From: an uncultured Lachnospira sp.
GTDB taxonomy: Bacteria > Bacillota > Clostridia > Lachnospirales > Lachnospiraceae
Length of the DNA: 9,374 nucleotides
Assembly (NCBI GenBank): GCA_947169835.1
Contig: CAMVRH010000026.1
Location: 1 to 9,374 of the forward strand
Direction: 5' to 3'
Shown piece by piece: positions 1 to 8,395 of the stretch (within the stretch, counting starts at the first letter, position 1; each line of letters starts with the position of its first letter). The notes beneath the pieces were generated by a model that ran no database searches, had not been told where the DNA came from, and worked only from the letters and a program-made list of their open reading frames with translations. Made by a program: the position numbers and the translations under genes.

Positions 1-772
1 GATATAATTTGTCTTTTCTCTCATTTTGTTTTGCGATGCGCTCTAGTCTCTTCTCGTCCTTTGCAGCCACTTCTTTGTGCTTTTCTTCCACACCCTCTAG
101 CGCAGTTTGTTTCTGCTCTAGTCCTGCTGCTATATTGTTTTGCTCATTTTCAGAAATCTCAAGTTTCTCGATCGCGTTCTTCAAAGACCTTTCAACTTCT
201 TGCTCTTGGCTAACTTTATTGTCAGTCATGATTTTCTTTCTCTGTTTGTCTAGGTCTGCAAACGCTTCTTTAATATCAATTTCCATGGACTTTGTCGCGC
301 CCAAATTTGCAGCATGGCTCTTTAGGATGTACTCTAACTCCTTGCTAGTAGCACTGCCTAGTTGGCTAATGCTGATAGTGTTGTAGTAGCAAGCCTCATT
401 AATACCAGATAGAAGCTTATCAATTTCTTCCTCTGTTAATTCTCTGCCCTCATCCTCGTCAATAACTGCAAAGCGCTTGTTATTCTTATTAAAGAATCTC
501 TCGATTCTATAATTCTTTCCATTTTGCTCAATTCTCATTTTGCCTTGGTAGTTTGTAGGATCATCCCATGGCTCATACTTTGAGTAAATGTCATTTGCTG
601 AAGCTTTGCCGCGCTGTTTCTCGATGCCGAATAGCATTCCGCGGATGAATGTGTGAAGCGTAGTCTTACCAGCCTCGTTTTCTCCGTAGATAATGTTCAT
701 TCCTTTTTCGAAGCGGACAGTCTTGTTATTAAATTTACCGAAGTTTATTAACTCTAATTCTTTGATAATCAT
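1..772 (-). CDS. YhaN/SbcC-like AAA ATPase of DNA repair, N-terminal part (cut by window edge)
   Basis: This reading frame starts at 772 and is open to the window edge, giving 257 codons of a longer protein. It begins MIIKELELINFGKF, the usual opening of RecF/SMC/SbcC-type ATPases, followed by a Walker A site GENEAGKT at residues 30-37 and a Q-loop-like ISISQLGS around Q137. From about residue 165 to the edge it becomes rich in Glu, Lys and Gln with hydrophobic spacing, the start of a long coiled coil. The C-terminal half with Walker B and signature motif lies outside. The family pairs with a Mre11-like nuclease to process DNA ends, as SbcCD or B. subtilis YhaO-YhaN do in the cytoplasm. The start overlaps the stop of the nuclease gene as ATGA, with GGAGG 7 bases upstream, so the two are probably translationally coupled. 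The short head and hydrophilic coil favour YhaN over classical SbcC, but the exact subfamily is not settled. Confidence 0.88.
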   Translation of the reverse strand, partial: MIIKELELINFGKFNNKTVRFEKGMNIIYGENEAGKTTLHTFIRGMLFGIEKQRGKASANDIYSKYEPWDDPTNYQGKMRIEQNGKNYRIERFFNKNNKRFAVIDEDEGRELTEEEIDKLLSGINEACYYNTISISQLGSATSKELEYILKSHAANLGATKSMEIDIKEAFADLDKQRKKIMTDNKVSQEQEVERSLKNAIEKLEISENEQNNIAAGLEQKQTALEGVEEKHKEVAAKDEKRLERIAKQNERKDKLY

Positions 773-1833
773 AGTCTGTCCTCCATAGCATCCAGAAGCG
801 CCTTTGTGCCGTAGTATAATGATTTTTCTTCCACAGGCGTCAACTCATTTTTATCAATGTATCTTCCTATAAACATTCCAAGAATGTTGTCTTTGTTGTC
901 CTCGTACAATTCGCCGAAGTCATAATCTGGAACTGTGTTGTCCACAATGTCCACCACGTTTCCAGTATTTTCAATTTCTGTTAGGTCTAGTTCAAACTCT
1001 GGGTCTCTGTATCCCTGGAATATTATGCGATACATATTATCTTCACCGTGCTCAGCATATGCATCTTGCAAACGGCTTTTGATTTCCATATTTGTTAGGT
1101 TTGGTGTTACAGGGAATTCCATATCCATATATATTCTCTTTGCGAATGGAACGAACTTTAACTCTAGGCCGTCTTTGTCCACCTCGCCGTAAATATAGCC
1201 TCTATCGCCAATATCGTTTTTGTCGATTGGCTCTAGCGAACCACAGTATGCCATTTTGTTTGACTCATTAATTGCTGGTTTATGAATATGACCCATAGCC
1301 ACATAGTCAAAGCCTGACATAGCAACACGCTTTTTATTGATTGGGATGTGTTTCTCATCTCCACCGTGTGCCACAAGGATATTTATTTTATCAGGGTCGT
1401 TTACTATCACGTGATCATACATAGCATCTGTATTTTCTGTAGTGTAGTAACTTAGACCGTAAACACAAGTGTTTAGTTCTGGGATATCGTACTCTTCCAC
1501 ATTCTTGCTATCGATAAATAAAACATTATCGCTCCACTCGAATGTTTCATAGAACGAACCCTTCTTTATTGAGTCGTGATTTCCCGCACAAAGAACAACC
1601 TTTGTAGAAGGAATTGTGGAGAATAAGTAATCCACTTCCTTAAGTTCTCTTAGCAAAGGCTGTCTGTGGAACAAATCACCCGCGATAATAAGCATATCTA
1701 CAGGCTTGTTCTTAATCTCTAATATTAATCTTTCAAAAGTATTCCAGATTTCATCTCCTCTAGTCTCCGCCCAGGGATGCCCCTTTTCAGGCGTAGCACC
1801 GAGATGAATATCTCCCGTGTGAATAAAACGCAT
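769..1833 (-). CDS. YhaO/SbcD-like metallophosphoesterase, DNA repair exonuclease subunit
   Basis: The 354-residue protein carries the complete calcineurin-like phosphoesterase motif series of the Mre11/SbcD family: GDIHLG (D8, H10), AGDLFHR (D53), CAGNHDS (N85, H86), VAHGG (H156) and MGHIHKP (H182, H184). These residues bind two metal ions, usually manganese, and hydrolyse DNA phosphodiesters. The stretch after residue 190 matches the capping region of the family in place and length but has no motif I can name. It is somewhat shorter than B. subtilis YhaO (about 400 residues). The start MRFIHTGDIH places the first motif at the very N-terminus as expected, and AGGAGA lies 6 bases upstream of the ATG at 1833. 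Its TGA stop overlaps the ATG of the following ATPase gene, so nuclease and ATPase are likely made together in matched amounts and form an end-processing complex. No signal peptide or membrane segment is present. Confidence 0.9.
   Translation of the reverse strand: MRFIHTGDIHLGATPEKGHPWAETRGDEIWNTFERLILEIKNKPVDMLIIAGDLFHRQPLLRELKEVDYLFSTIPSTKVVLCAGNHDSIKKGSFYETFEWSDNVLFIDSKNVEEYDIPELNTCVYGLSYYTTENTDAMYDHVIVNDPDKINILVAHGGDEKHIPINKKRVAMSGFDYVAMGHIHKPAINESNKMAYCGSLEPIDKNDIGDRGYIYGEVDKDGLELKFVPFAKRIYMDMEFPVTPNLTNMEIKSRLQDAYAEHGEDNMYRIIFQGYRDPEFELDLTEIENTGNVVDIVDNTVPDYDFGELYEDNKDNILGMFIGRYIDKNELTPVEEKSLYYGTKALLDAMEDRL
780..784 (-). promoter_or_regulatory. Ribosome binding site of the YhaN-like gene
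   Basis: On the minus strand GGAGG lies 7 bases before the ATG at 772, inside the last codons of the nuclease gene. It supports the ATGA-overlap start of the ATPase and shows that the overlap is a real translation junction. Confidence 0.75.
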
Positions 1834-1839
1834 TTCTGT

Positions 1840-1845
1840 TCTCCT
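1840..1845 (-). promoter_or_regulatory. Ribosome binding site of the YhaO-like gene
   Basis: On the minus strand AGGAGA lies 6 bases before the ATG at 1833. It fixes the start so that the phosphoesterase motif begins at residue 7. Confidence 0.7.
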
Positions 1846-1891
1846 ATTTTATTCTATATTTTTGGCTAGTTAATATGCCTTAATATCTTTG

Positions 1892-4021
1892 TTAATCTTT
1901 GTAGTGCTCTTCTTTTGTCCAAATTTTCTTTCCGTATTTGTCTAAAACTAGACCATGTACTCTTTTGGCTTTGCTTATGGCTTCTTTTCTGTCTGCCTCT
2001 ACGCTCTGTAGTTTTCCATAACCATATACATAGAAGACATCGCCTTTTCTCTTTTCTAAGTTTGCCTCAATCTCTGATGCATCAGAAAACTTCACTTCGC
2101 CAAATGGAAGGATCTTTGTGTTTATTCCTGTTGGAAGTTTGTTAGTAAATGACAATACTTCCTCGCGCATCTTGATATCGTCAGTATAGTAACTGAATGT
2201 GCAAACGGCCATTGCCTCTTCTGTATTATCTAACAGCTGATCGTCATCAATGTTCTTTCCGTTTTTCCAACGCTTGATATTGATGATTCCATCTTTAATA
2301 TCGATATTCTTTATAAATACCTTCTTCTTCGAATACGACTTCTGTTCTCTTAGACCATAGTCTACAATCTTTAATGCATACATCGAGAAGAATTTGTTTT
2401 TCTTGATGTCTTTGTCTTTGGCGAGGCCGTAAATCATACTCTGTCCAGAGAAACCAAGCACACAAATTTTGTCGCCGTTTTCTGCATCTAAACTTCTCTT
2501 TTCACCTGTGTTTAGGTTGAGAATTGTAATGCTATTGCTGTTATCTCTTCCTGCATATTTATTAAACGCTAGGTACTGGCCATCATCACTTACCGCGTAA
2601 CTTCCAGCCTCTAAGTGCTCAACCACTTTGCCCCACTCCTGAGTTTTTAGGTTCGCATAGTAGATAGTGTCATCAAGCATAATGTACAATGTTCTATCTC
2701 CCACGTGGCAAAGAGTCTTTAGCTGATTATCTAAGAGTTCAGCTGTACTCTTCACAGGGATAAATACCTGCTCCTTAGAAGTGTTCGATTTTATATTGTA
2801 AGACATAATGGATATGCCGTTTCTTCCTATGTGATTTTCAGCTGGGCTGTAACCGTAAATCATGTAGTCTACATTCCCCTTATTATCAGTGTCTACTACC
2901 TTTGTCTTTGTCATCTCTAGTTCTTCGCTAGACTTAGCGCCCATCTTATAAATCTGATAGAATTTTCTATTTTCAACATTCTGCGCGTAAACATCGCCGT
3001 TTATAGCGAATGCAATAAACTTTTTGTTGTCACTCTCAACGTGCTCTATTTTGTCGTAGTTTTGAATTCCTAGATCGATAAAGCTTGCGCCTAAATTGTT
3101 TTTGTTTGCTTCCCAAATTTGGTTTACTTCTCTATCGTAGCCAGTCACGTATTGTTTTCCGGCGTAACTAAATACTGTGATAGTTTCCCACACATTGTAT
3201 TTTTCAGTTACCTTTTCAGCATTCTTTGCCTTGACCTGATAAGTCAAAGTATATGTAGTGGCTGGGCCAGTATCCTTCATTGTACACTCTTTAATGGCAA
3301 CGTTTGTCTTTGTGATTTTCTCCGCCGCCAAAGTACTCCAAAGAAGCATAGTGTAACTAGAGTTGATTGTTACTTTGCCGAGGTTGTCATTACTCTGAAC
3401 TGTTGGATCAGTCTCTAAATAATTCATTAAATCTGATCTCTCAGTCTCTTCAAAAGTTCTGTCGCTAAATCTCTTTGCGAATGCAACTTGTTTGTCGACA
3501 AATTCGTTTTTGGCAATGATTGCTCTTGCGTAGTAGTTGATAGCATCATGCTTGTCTGTTGTAACCACAAACTTAAGTCTGTACTCAATGCCAGCTTCCA
3601 TAATGGCATTAGCTTTAAAGTCAAACGATGCACTCTTTCCTGCACCTCTCATCTCTTCGATTTTGCCGTGGTCCACTAGTCTGTCATCGTCAGTACTCTT
3701 TACTTCATATCTGATAGAGCGAATAGTGTCGCCATTCTCATTTACTTTGAATGTAGTTGTTCTATCAGGTTTTATTATTACAATAGTATTTCTCTCCACG
3801 TTTTCCTGGAGATTATTTGTGTAACCATAAATGTTTCCCGTCTTCATCTTGCCGTATGTGGCCATCATCTTTGGAACTTGATCTTTTACGGCGCTAGAAG
3901 AACTATTGCCATCATTTTTGCTAGGGCCTGAACATCTTGTCAAAATGCCCACCACCACAATGGCAATAAAAATACATATAATAGTTGTGATTATTATAGT
4001 TTTACTTTTGCTACTTTCCAT
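1892..4021 (-). CDS. Membrane-anchored extracytoplasmic protein with probable beta-propeller, function unknown
   Basis: The 709-residue protein has a short basic N-terminus and one hydrophobic segment at about residues 8-28 (IIITTIICIFIAIVVVGIL), then a Ser/Asn/Asp-rich linker and a large hydrophilic body. This is the layout of a single-pass protein facing outward. A cysteine follows in LTRCSG, but Arg just before it does not fit a lipobox, so I prefer a membrane anchor over a lipoprotein. Residues of about 85-175 are strand-rich and could be an Ig-like fold. The region of about 300-600 shows spaced blade-like units such as YAVSDDGQYLAF (near 474) followed by ITILNLNTGEKRSL, typical of WD40/TolB-like propellers. 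No catalytic motif is recognised. The ATG is directly preceded by an in-frame TAA, so no upstream start in this frame is possible, although the only Shine-Dalgarno-like sequence (GAAGGA) is about 18 bases away and weak. It lies 33 bases after glgB and 58 bases before the nuclease gene; neither neighbour explains its role. Confidence 0.8.
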   Translation of the reverse strand: MESSKSKTIIITTIICIFIAIVVVGILTRCSGPSKNDGNSSSSAVKDQVPKMMATYGKMKTGNIYGYTNNLQENVERNTIVIIKPDRTTTFKVNENGDTIRSIRYEVKSTDDDRLVDHGKIEEMRGAGKSASFDFKANAIMEAGIEYRLKFVVTTDKHDAINYYARAIIAKNEFVDKQVAFAKRFSDRTFEETERSDLMNYLETDPTVQSNDNLGKVTINSSYTMLLWSTLAAEKITKTNVAIKECTMKDTGPATTYTLTYQVKAKNAEKVTEKYNVWETITVFSYAGKQYVTGYDREVNQIWEANKNNLGASFIDLGIQNYDKIEHVESDNKKFIAFAINGDVYAQNVENRKFYQIYKMGAKSSEELEMTKTKVVDTDNKGNVDYMIYGYSPAENHIGRNGISIMSYNIKSNTSKEQVFIPVKSTAELLDNQLKTLCHVGDRTLYIMLDDTIYYANLKTQEWGKVVEHLEAGSYAVSDDGQYLAFNKYAGRDNSNSITILNLNTGEKRSLDAENGDKICVLGFSGQSMIYGLAKDKDIKKNKFFSMYALKIVDYGLREQKSYSKKKVFIKNIDIKDGIINIKRWKNGKNIDDDQLLDNTEEAMAVCTFSYYTDDIKMREEVLSFTNKLPTGINTKILPFGEVKFSDASEIEANLEKRKGDVFYVYGYGKLQSVEADRKEAISKAKRVHGLVLDKYGKKIWTKEEHYKD

Positions 4022-4054
4022 TTATAATTACTACTCTTTTCCTTCGTCGAAGAC

Positions 4055-5962
4055 TTATTTTCTTTTTGTTACTTTAGGGAACTCAAACGCAACCGCTTCA
4101 AATGGCTTAAGTGGAATCTCAAGTCTGTATGGTCTGCCGTCACACTCTCCCTCTTTTGCTTTGTATTTAACTACCTGGTCATCATTCTCAGTTGATAGGA
4201 TTCTCTTGTAAGTTCCTGCCTTTGGAACACCAACTATATAGTCAGTTCTCTCCATTGGTGTGAAGTTAAATACGAATCCAACTGAGTTCTTGTTATCTGC
4301 CTCAGTAGTCTTTCTGATGAAACTGAAAATACTTCTCTCGTTATCATCAGCATTTATCCACTCAAATGCACCATAACCCTTTGTCTCGGTATAAAGTGCT
4401 GGATACTTCTTGTACATTTCAAGAAGTCTATGAACAAACTTCTGCATATCTTTATGCTCTGGCTCTTCTAGCAAGTGCCAATCAAGTGAACGCTTCTCTG
4501 ACCACTCCTGAAGTTGTGCAAACTCCTGTCCCATGAAGAGAAGTTTTCTTCCTGGGTGACCAAACATAAACATATATGCAGTCTTTAGGTTTTTAAATTT
4601 ATCTGCTGGGTAGCCTGGCATCTTGTTATACATTGAGCACTTAAGGTGAACTACCTCATCGTGAGATAGAACCAAAATAAAGTTTTCACTGAAACAATAT
4701 GTCAAACCAAATGTCATCTTGTTGTGCGCGCCCTTCTTAAACAAAGGATCCAACTTTGTGTATTCTAGGAAGTCGTGCATCCAACCCATGTTCCACTTGT
4801 ATGAGAAACCAAGTCCTCCATCTTTTGGATCTTTAGTAACATCTGGCCAAGCTGTTGACTCCTCTGCTATTACATAGGCGCGAGGGTTTCTATAATTCAT
4901 TACACTTGAAAGATGTTTAAAGAACTCGATAGCTTCCAAGTTTTTGTTATCGCCATATTTGTTTGGAACCCACTGGCCTTCGTCGCGGCCGTAGTCTAGC
5001 TAAAGCATAGATGCCACCGCATCCACACGAAGTCCATCAATATGGTACTTTTCTACCCAAAACAAAGCGTTCGCTATAAGGAAGTTTGAAACTTCAGTCT
5101 TTGAGTAGTCAAACACCTTTGTTCCCCAGTCTGGGTGCTCGCCCAAACGTGTATCTGCATATTCATACAGTGGCTGTCCGTCAAACATTGCAAGACCGTG
5201 CGCATCTCTTGGGAAGTGCGCTGGCACCCAATCAAGGATTACTGCAATATCTGCCTGGTGGAAAGCATCCACCAAATACATAAACTCATCAGGGCTTCCG
5301 TATCTAGATGTTGGAGCATAGTAACCAGTTACCTGATATCCCCATGAACCATCGTATGGGTGCTCTGCTATACCCATCAACTCTACATGTGTGTAGCCCA
5401 TCTTTTTAACGTACTCTACCAAATCTTTGGCGAGGCGTTTGTAATCATAAAATCCATCTTCATCATCTGGTCCCTGGAAATCTTTCTTCCATGAACCTAG
5501 GTGACACTCGTATATAGACATTGGTTGCTCGTAGTGATTCTCTCTAGACTTCTTTGCAATCCAATCGTGGTCTTTCCATTTATATTTGTCCACGTTAAAT
5601 ACGCGTGAAGCTGTGTCTGGTCGAACTTCACTGTAAAAACCATACGGATCAGTCTTGTAAAGTGTGCGACCATCCTGAGTTGAAATCACATACTTATATG
5701 CGCATCCCTCTTTCACGTCCGGCACAAACAACTCCCAGATTCCTGATTCGTTGTTCATCTCCATGTTGTGGTCGAATCCAATCCAATCATTGAACTCGCC
5801 AATCACAGACACGTTCACCGCGTGAGGTGCCCACACTGCAAAGTACACACCTTTTCGTCCGTTCTTTGTAACTAGGTGCGCTCCCAACTTGTTATAAATT
5901 TCATAATGTGTTCCTTTTCCAAAAAGGTAACAATCATCTTGTGTAATGAAATCTTTTGACAT
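4055..5962 (-). pseudogene. glgB: 1,4-alpha-glucan branching enzyme GlgB interrupted by one amber codon
   Basis: Read through the single TAG at 5000-5002, this is a full-length 635-codon GH13 branching enzyme, which makes the alpha-1,6 branches of glycogen. It has an N-terminal CBM48 region (GVYFAVWAPHAVNVSVIG), region I DWVPAHFP, the nucleophile D314 in GLRVDAV, the acid/base E367 in IAEEST and D435 in LSHDEVVH. The spacings of 53 and 121 residues from the nucleophile equal those of E. coli GlgB (D405, E458, D526). The TAG is codon 321, where homologues commonly have Tyr (MLYLDYGRDEGQW), one base from TAC or TAT. Both halves are otherwise open, with no frameshift. Unless the codon is suppressed or is a sequencing error, the product stops after 320 residues and lacks E367 and D435, so it should be inactive. 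I prefer the ATG at 5962 over the upstream ATG at 5992, because CGGAGA lies 5 bases before it and the protein then begins MSKDFITQDD as relatives do. No glgA, glgC or glgP is adjacent. Confidence 0.9.
5000..5002 (-). other. In-frame amber codon inside glgB
   Basis: The plus-strand triplet cta reads as TAG on the coding strand. The codons around it are GCA TCT ATG CTT TAG CTA GAC TAC, that is A-S-M-L-stop-L-D-Y, with the conserved glgB frame continuing on both sides. The base after the stop is C. The downstream 314 codons are intact. Confidence 0.95.
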
Positions 5963-5967
5963 ACATT

Positions 5968-5973
5968 TCTCCG
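5968..5973 (-). promoter_or_regulatory. Ribosome binding site deciding the glgB start
   Basis: CGGAGA on the minus strand lies 5 bases before the ATG at 5962. The upstream in-frame ATG at 5992 is preceded by an AT-rich stretch (ATACATTTAA) with no purine-rich site, so 5962 is the better start. Confidence 0.6.
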
Positions 5974-6011
5974 TTTCCTGCACATCGTGCATTTAAATGT
6001 ATATTTTATGT

Positions 6012-6039
6012 AAACCGCGCGGGTTTTCGTATTTCCCGC
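6012..6039 (-). other. GC-rich dyad between the hydratase and glgB, possible weak hairpin
   Basis: In an otherwise AT-rich gap there are two mutually exclusive inverted repeats. One has arms GCGGG and CCCGC (6019-6023 and 6035-6039) around an 11-base loop. The other has arms AAACC and GGTTT (6012-6016 and 6022-6026) around a CG-rich centre. No run of T follows on the minus strand, so this is not a normal intrinsic terminator. It may attenuate or stabilise the message between the two genes, or mean nothing. Confidence 0.3.
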
Positions 6040-6049
6040 TCATCAAAGT

Positions 6050-8314
6050 CTATTTTCTGTTGTAGTTAATCAAGCAACCCTTAAGAATGATTTCTCTTTC
6101 TCTATCTGTTAGCGGATCCATCTTCAAAGTAAATGGCTTCATCTCATTATTCTCCACATCCACTACATATGCCGTAAACTCTGTCTCGGCATTTTCAATA
6201 GCTGTTCTAATTCCTGGAATGTAGATGTAGTCATTAAGTTTGAATGGTAGATCGTCCTCGTCAAAGATAAATGGCAACATTCCCCAGTTGATTAGGTTTG
6301 AGCGATATCTCTTTGTTGCGTATTCTTTGGCGATGTTAGCCCAACCACCTAGAACCTTCTGACATGATGCAGCCTGTTCTCTAGCTGAACCATCACCCGG
6401 TTTAACAGCGTAGATTGTACTTCCGATAGATACACAAGTTCTGTCAAAGTCTTTGTCTGGCATCTGCTCTTTGATAACAGTACGCATTGGCTTGAACTCT
6501 GGGAATGCCTCTGATGGACACTCGTTCTTTTCTACAGCCTTCTCTGCTACCTGGATGTCCTTTGCTCTTTGTACATAACCTGGATCCTTTCTTGAAAGCG
6601 CAAACTCTGCAAGTCCAAGTGGATTTGATCTATATGATGAAGTCTCTCCTGATGGAATCAACTCATCTGTAGTAGTAACTGGATCGTGAATCTCAGAAAC
6701 TACTTTTAGTACCATGTTTTCTTTTAGGTCAACCATCTCTGGCCAATCCTTAATGTTTGGTCCAAGCTTTAGCTCAGTATCTGGATCTGGCTTAAGCGCT
6801 GAATCAAATACTCTGTTTTCATAAATGCTCTTATCGAAGTGATACTTCTGTCCCTTAAACTCAACATCTAAGTCTGTAGCTGGAGTTAAGAAACCTTTAT
6901 TGGCAGCGGTCGCTGCTATTGATCTTGCATCCATTAGTGCTACTGAAGCTATCTGACCGTTCTGAAGTTTTGAGCCCTCGCGGTTAGGGAAGTTACGAGT
7001 CGAATGACGAATACTGAATGCATCATTCGCTGGAGTATCGCCCGCGCCAAAGCAAGGACCGCAGAACGCAGTCTTAAGAACCGCACCAGTCTCCATAAGG
7101 TCTGCTGCTGCTCCGTTTTTGATAAGTTCCATATATACAGGCATAGATGCAGGATAAACGCTAAGTGTGAATTCATCTGAACCAATGCTGTGTCCTTTTA
7201 AGATATCTGCTGCTTCGCAAATATTTTCAAATCCACCGCCGGCACAACCTGCGATAATTCCCTGCTCTACGTATAGTTTTCCATTTCTAATCTTGTCCAT
7301 TAGTGTGTAGTCAACCTGACCATCCAATGAAACAAGCGCTTTCTTTTCAACATCGTGCAAGATGTCTTCTAGGTTTTCGTTTACTTCGTCTATAGTATAT
7401 GTATTAGATGGTTGGAATGGCATAGCAATCATTGTCTTAATGCTTGATAGGTCTACTTCCACTATTCCATCGTAGTAAGCTACTTCGCCTGGGTTAAGTT
7501 CTTTGTAGGCGTCTTTTCTTCCGTGAATCTCGTAAAACTCTTCTATCTTTTCATCTGTACGCCAGATTGATGATAGACATGTAGTTTCTGTAGTCATTAC
7601 ATCAACGCCTATTCTAAAGTCAGCACTTAAATTGCTAACTCCAGGGCCCATAAATTCCATAACTTTATTCTTAACATAGCCCTTTTCAAAGACAGCACCG
7701 ATAATAGCAAGTGCCACGTCCTGAGGACCAACGCCTTTAGCAGGTTCACCTGTCATATAGATTCCCACTACTTCTGGCATGTTGATATCATACGTCTGCT
7801 CCAAAAGCTGTTTAACAAGCTCAGGTCCGCCCTCGCCCATAGCCATAGTGCCTAGTGCACCGTAGCGTGTATGTGAATCAGAACCCAAAATCATCTTTCC
7901 ACCTTCAGCTAGCATCTCTCTAGCAAACTGGTGAATTACTGCCTGATGAGGTGGTACATAAATTCCACCGTACTTCTTAGCAGCGCTAAGTCCAAACATA
8001 TGGTCATCTTCGTTTATAGTTCCGCCTACTGCACAAAGTGAATTGTGGCAGTTTGTAAGCACGTATGGGATTGGGAAATGATCCATTCCCGATGCTCTGG
8101 CAGTCTGAATAATTCCCACAAAAGTAATATCATGAGAAGTCATCTTATCAAACTTAATCTGTAGTTTTTCCATATTGTCCGATGTATTGTGGTCCGCCAA
8201 AATGTTGTAAGCCATTGTGTTCTTTTTAGCCTCTTCCTTTGACATTCCATCGTAGTTTTCTACTAGGTCTTTTCCGCCTACTAGAAACATTCCGCCATCT
8301 GATAATTTAATCAT
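6050..8314 (-). CDS. Aconitase-superfamily hydratase, YbhJ-like
   Basis: The 754-residue protein belongs to the aconitase superfamily, which dehydrates and rehydrates hydroxy-acids with a 4Fe-4S cluster. Visible signatures are [10 protein letters not shown] near residue 41, [21 protein letters not shown] with H148, and three likely cluster cysteines: C357 in IIAGCAGGG, and C418 and C421 in [15 protein letters not shown]. The part after about residue 560 is the swivelling C-terminal domain, ending in GCLINYN. The length is close to E. coli YbhJ (about 753 residues), a family member whose substrate is not established, so I do not call it a citrate aconitase. The start at 8314 is chosen because AGGAGG lies 4 bases upstream and [14 protein letters not shown] opens like the family. 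A longer frame from TTG at 8404 would begin inside the promoter -10 box. The gene ends with TAG at the conserved C-terminus, which shows TAG acts as a stop in this genome. It leads the minus-strand block and is divergent from the Xre gene. Confidence 0.9.
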   Translation of the reverse strand: MIKLSDGGMFLVGGKDLVENYDGMSKEEAKKNTMAYNILADHNTSDNMEKLQIKFDKMTSHDITFVGIIQTARASGMDHFPIPYVLTNCHNSLCAVGGTINEDDHMFGLSAAKKYGGIYVPPHQAVIHQFAREMLAEGGKMILGSDSHTRYGALGTMAMGEGGPELVKQLLEQTYDINMPEVVGIYMTGEPAKGVGPQDVALAIIGAVFEKGYVKNKVMEFMGPGVSNLSADFRIGVDVMTTETTCLSSIWRTDEKIEEFYEIHGRKDAYKELNPGEVAYYDGIVEVDLSSIKTMIAMPFQPSNTYTIDEVNENLEDILHDVEKKALVSLDGQVDYTLMDKIRNGKLYVEQGIIAGCAGGGFENICEAADILKGHSIGSDEFTLSVYPASMPVYMELIKNGAAADLMETGAVLKTAFCGPCFGAGDTPANDAFSIRHSTRNFPNREGSKLQNGQIASVALMDARSIAATAANKGFLTPATDLDVEFKGQKYHFDKSIYENRVFDSALKPDPDTELKLGPNIKDWPEMVDLKENMVLKVVSEIHDPVTTTDELIPSGETSSYRSNPLGLAEFALSRKDPGYVQRAKDIQVAEKAVEKNECPSEAFPEFKPMRTVIKEQMPDKDFDRTCVSIGSTIYAVKPGDGSAREQAASCQKVLGGWANIAKEYATKRYRSNLINWGMLPFIFDEDDLPFKLNDYIYIPGIRTAIENAETEFTAYVVDVENNEMKPFTLKMDPLTDREREIILKGCLINYNRK

Positions 8315-8318
8315 AAAA

Positions 8319-8324
8319 CCTCCT
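8319..8324 (-). promoter_or_regulatory. Ribosome binding site deciding the hydratase start
   Basis: A perfect AGGAGG on the minus strand sits 4 bases before the ATG at 8314. It rejects the 30-residue N-terminal extension that the longer open frame would allow. Confidence 0.8.
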
Positions 8325-8342
8325 GTTTGTGCCTTTTTTATC

Positions 8343-8381
8343 GCACTTTTACCTAGTGCAATTGCAAAAAAGGGCGCAATT
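8343..8381 (-). promoter_or_regulatory. Hydratase mRNA leader with two adjacent small hairpins
   Basis: Read on the minus strand, the leader contains AATTGC and GCAATT (8381-8376 and 8365-8360) around a 10-base loop rich in T. Directly after comes GCACT and AGTGC (8359-8355 and 8347-8343) around a 7-base loop. The junction TGCAATTGCA (8357-8366) is itself a 10-base palindrome and could instead be a protein site. I do not recognise a known riboswitch or an iron-responsive element. The stems are short, so a regulatory role is only a possibility. Confidence 0.35.
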
Positions 8382-8395
8382 ACACACTTACCGAT

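Noticed and set aside
9..386. Plus-strand open frame of 125 codons over the ATPase gene, and the other plus-strand frames over the minus-strand genes
   Set aside because: They are antisense shadows of well-supported genes with Ser/Phe/Cys-rich, low-complexity translations, no family motifs and no ribosome binding sites.
1834..1891. Own promoter for the nuclease-ATPase pair
   Set aside because: The gap is AT-rich and offers hexamers such as TTAACA with TAACTA or a lone TAGAAT, but no pair with a good match and correct spacing.
3990..4021. Lipoprotein signal in the 709-residue protein
   Set aside because: The cysteine follows LTR, and Arg at the position before the cysteine does not fit the lipobox consensus, so a plain membrane anchor is more likely.
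4055..4939. A separate gene starting at TTG 4939
   Set aside because: This is the C-terminal part of glgB in the same frame as the upstream part. The TTG is the conserved Leu codon 342, no ribosome binding site precedes it, and the piece lacks the catalytic nucleophile.
5000..5002. Reassignment of TAG to an amino acid in this genome
   Set aside because: The hydratase gene ends with TAG exactly at the conserved family C-terminus; reading through would add 18 unrelated codons after it. No other gene in the window has an internal TAG, so a code change is not supported.
5993..6049. Separate promoter or terminator between the hydratase and glgB
   Set aside because: TTTACA on the minus strand has no -10 at 16-18 bases, and neither hairpin is followed by a T-run. 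Nothing convincing for either function.
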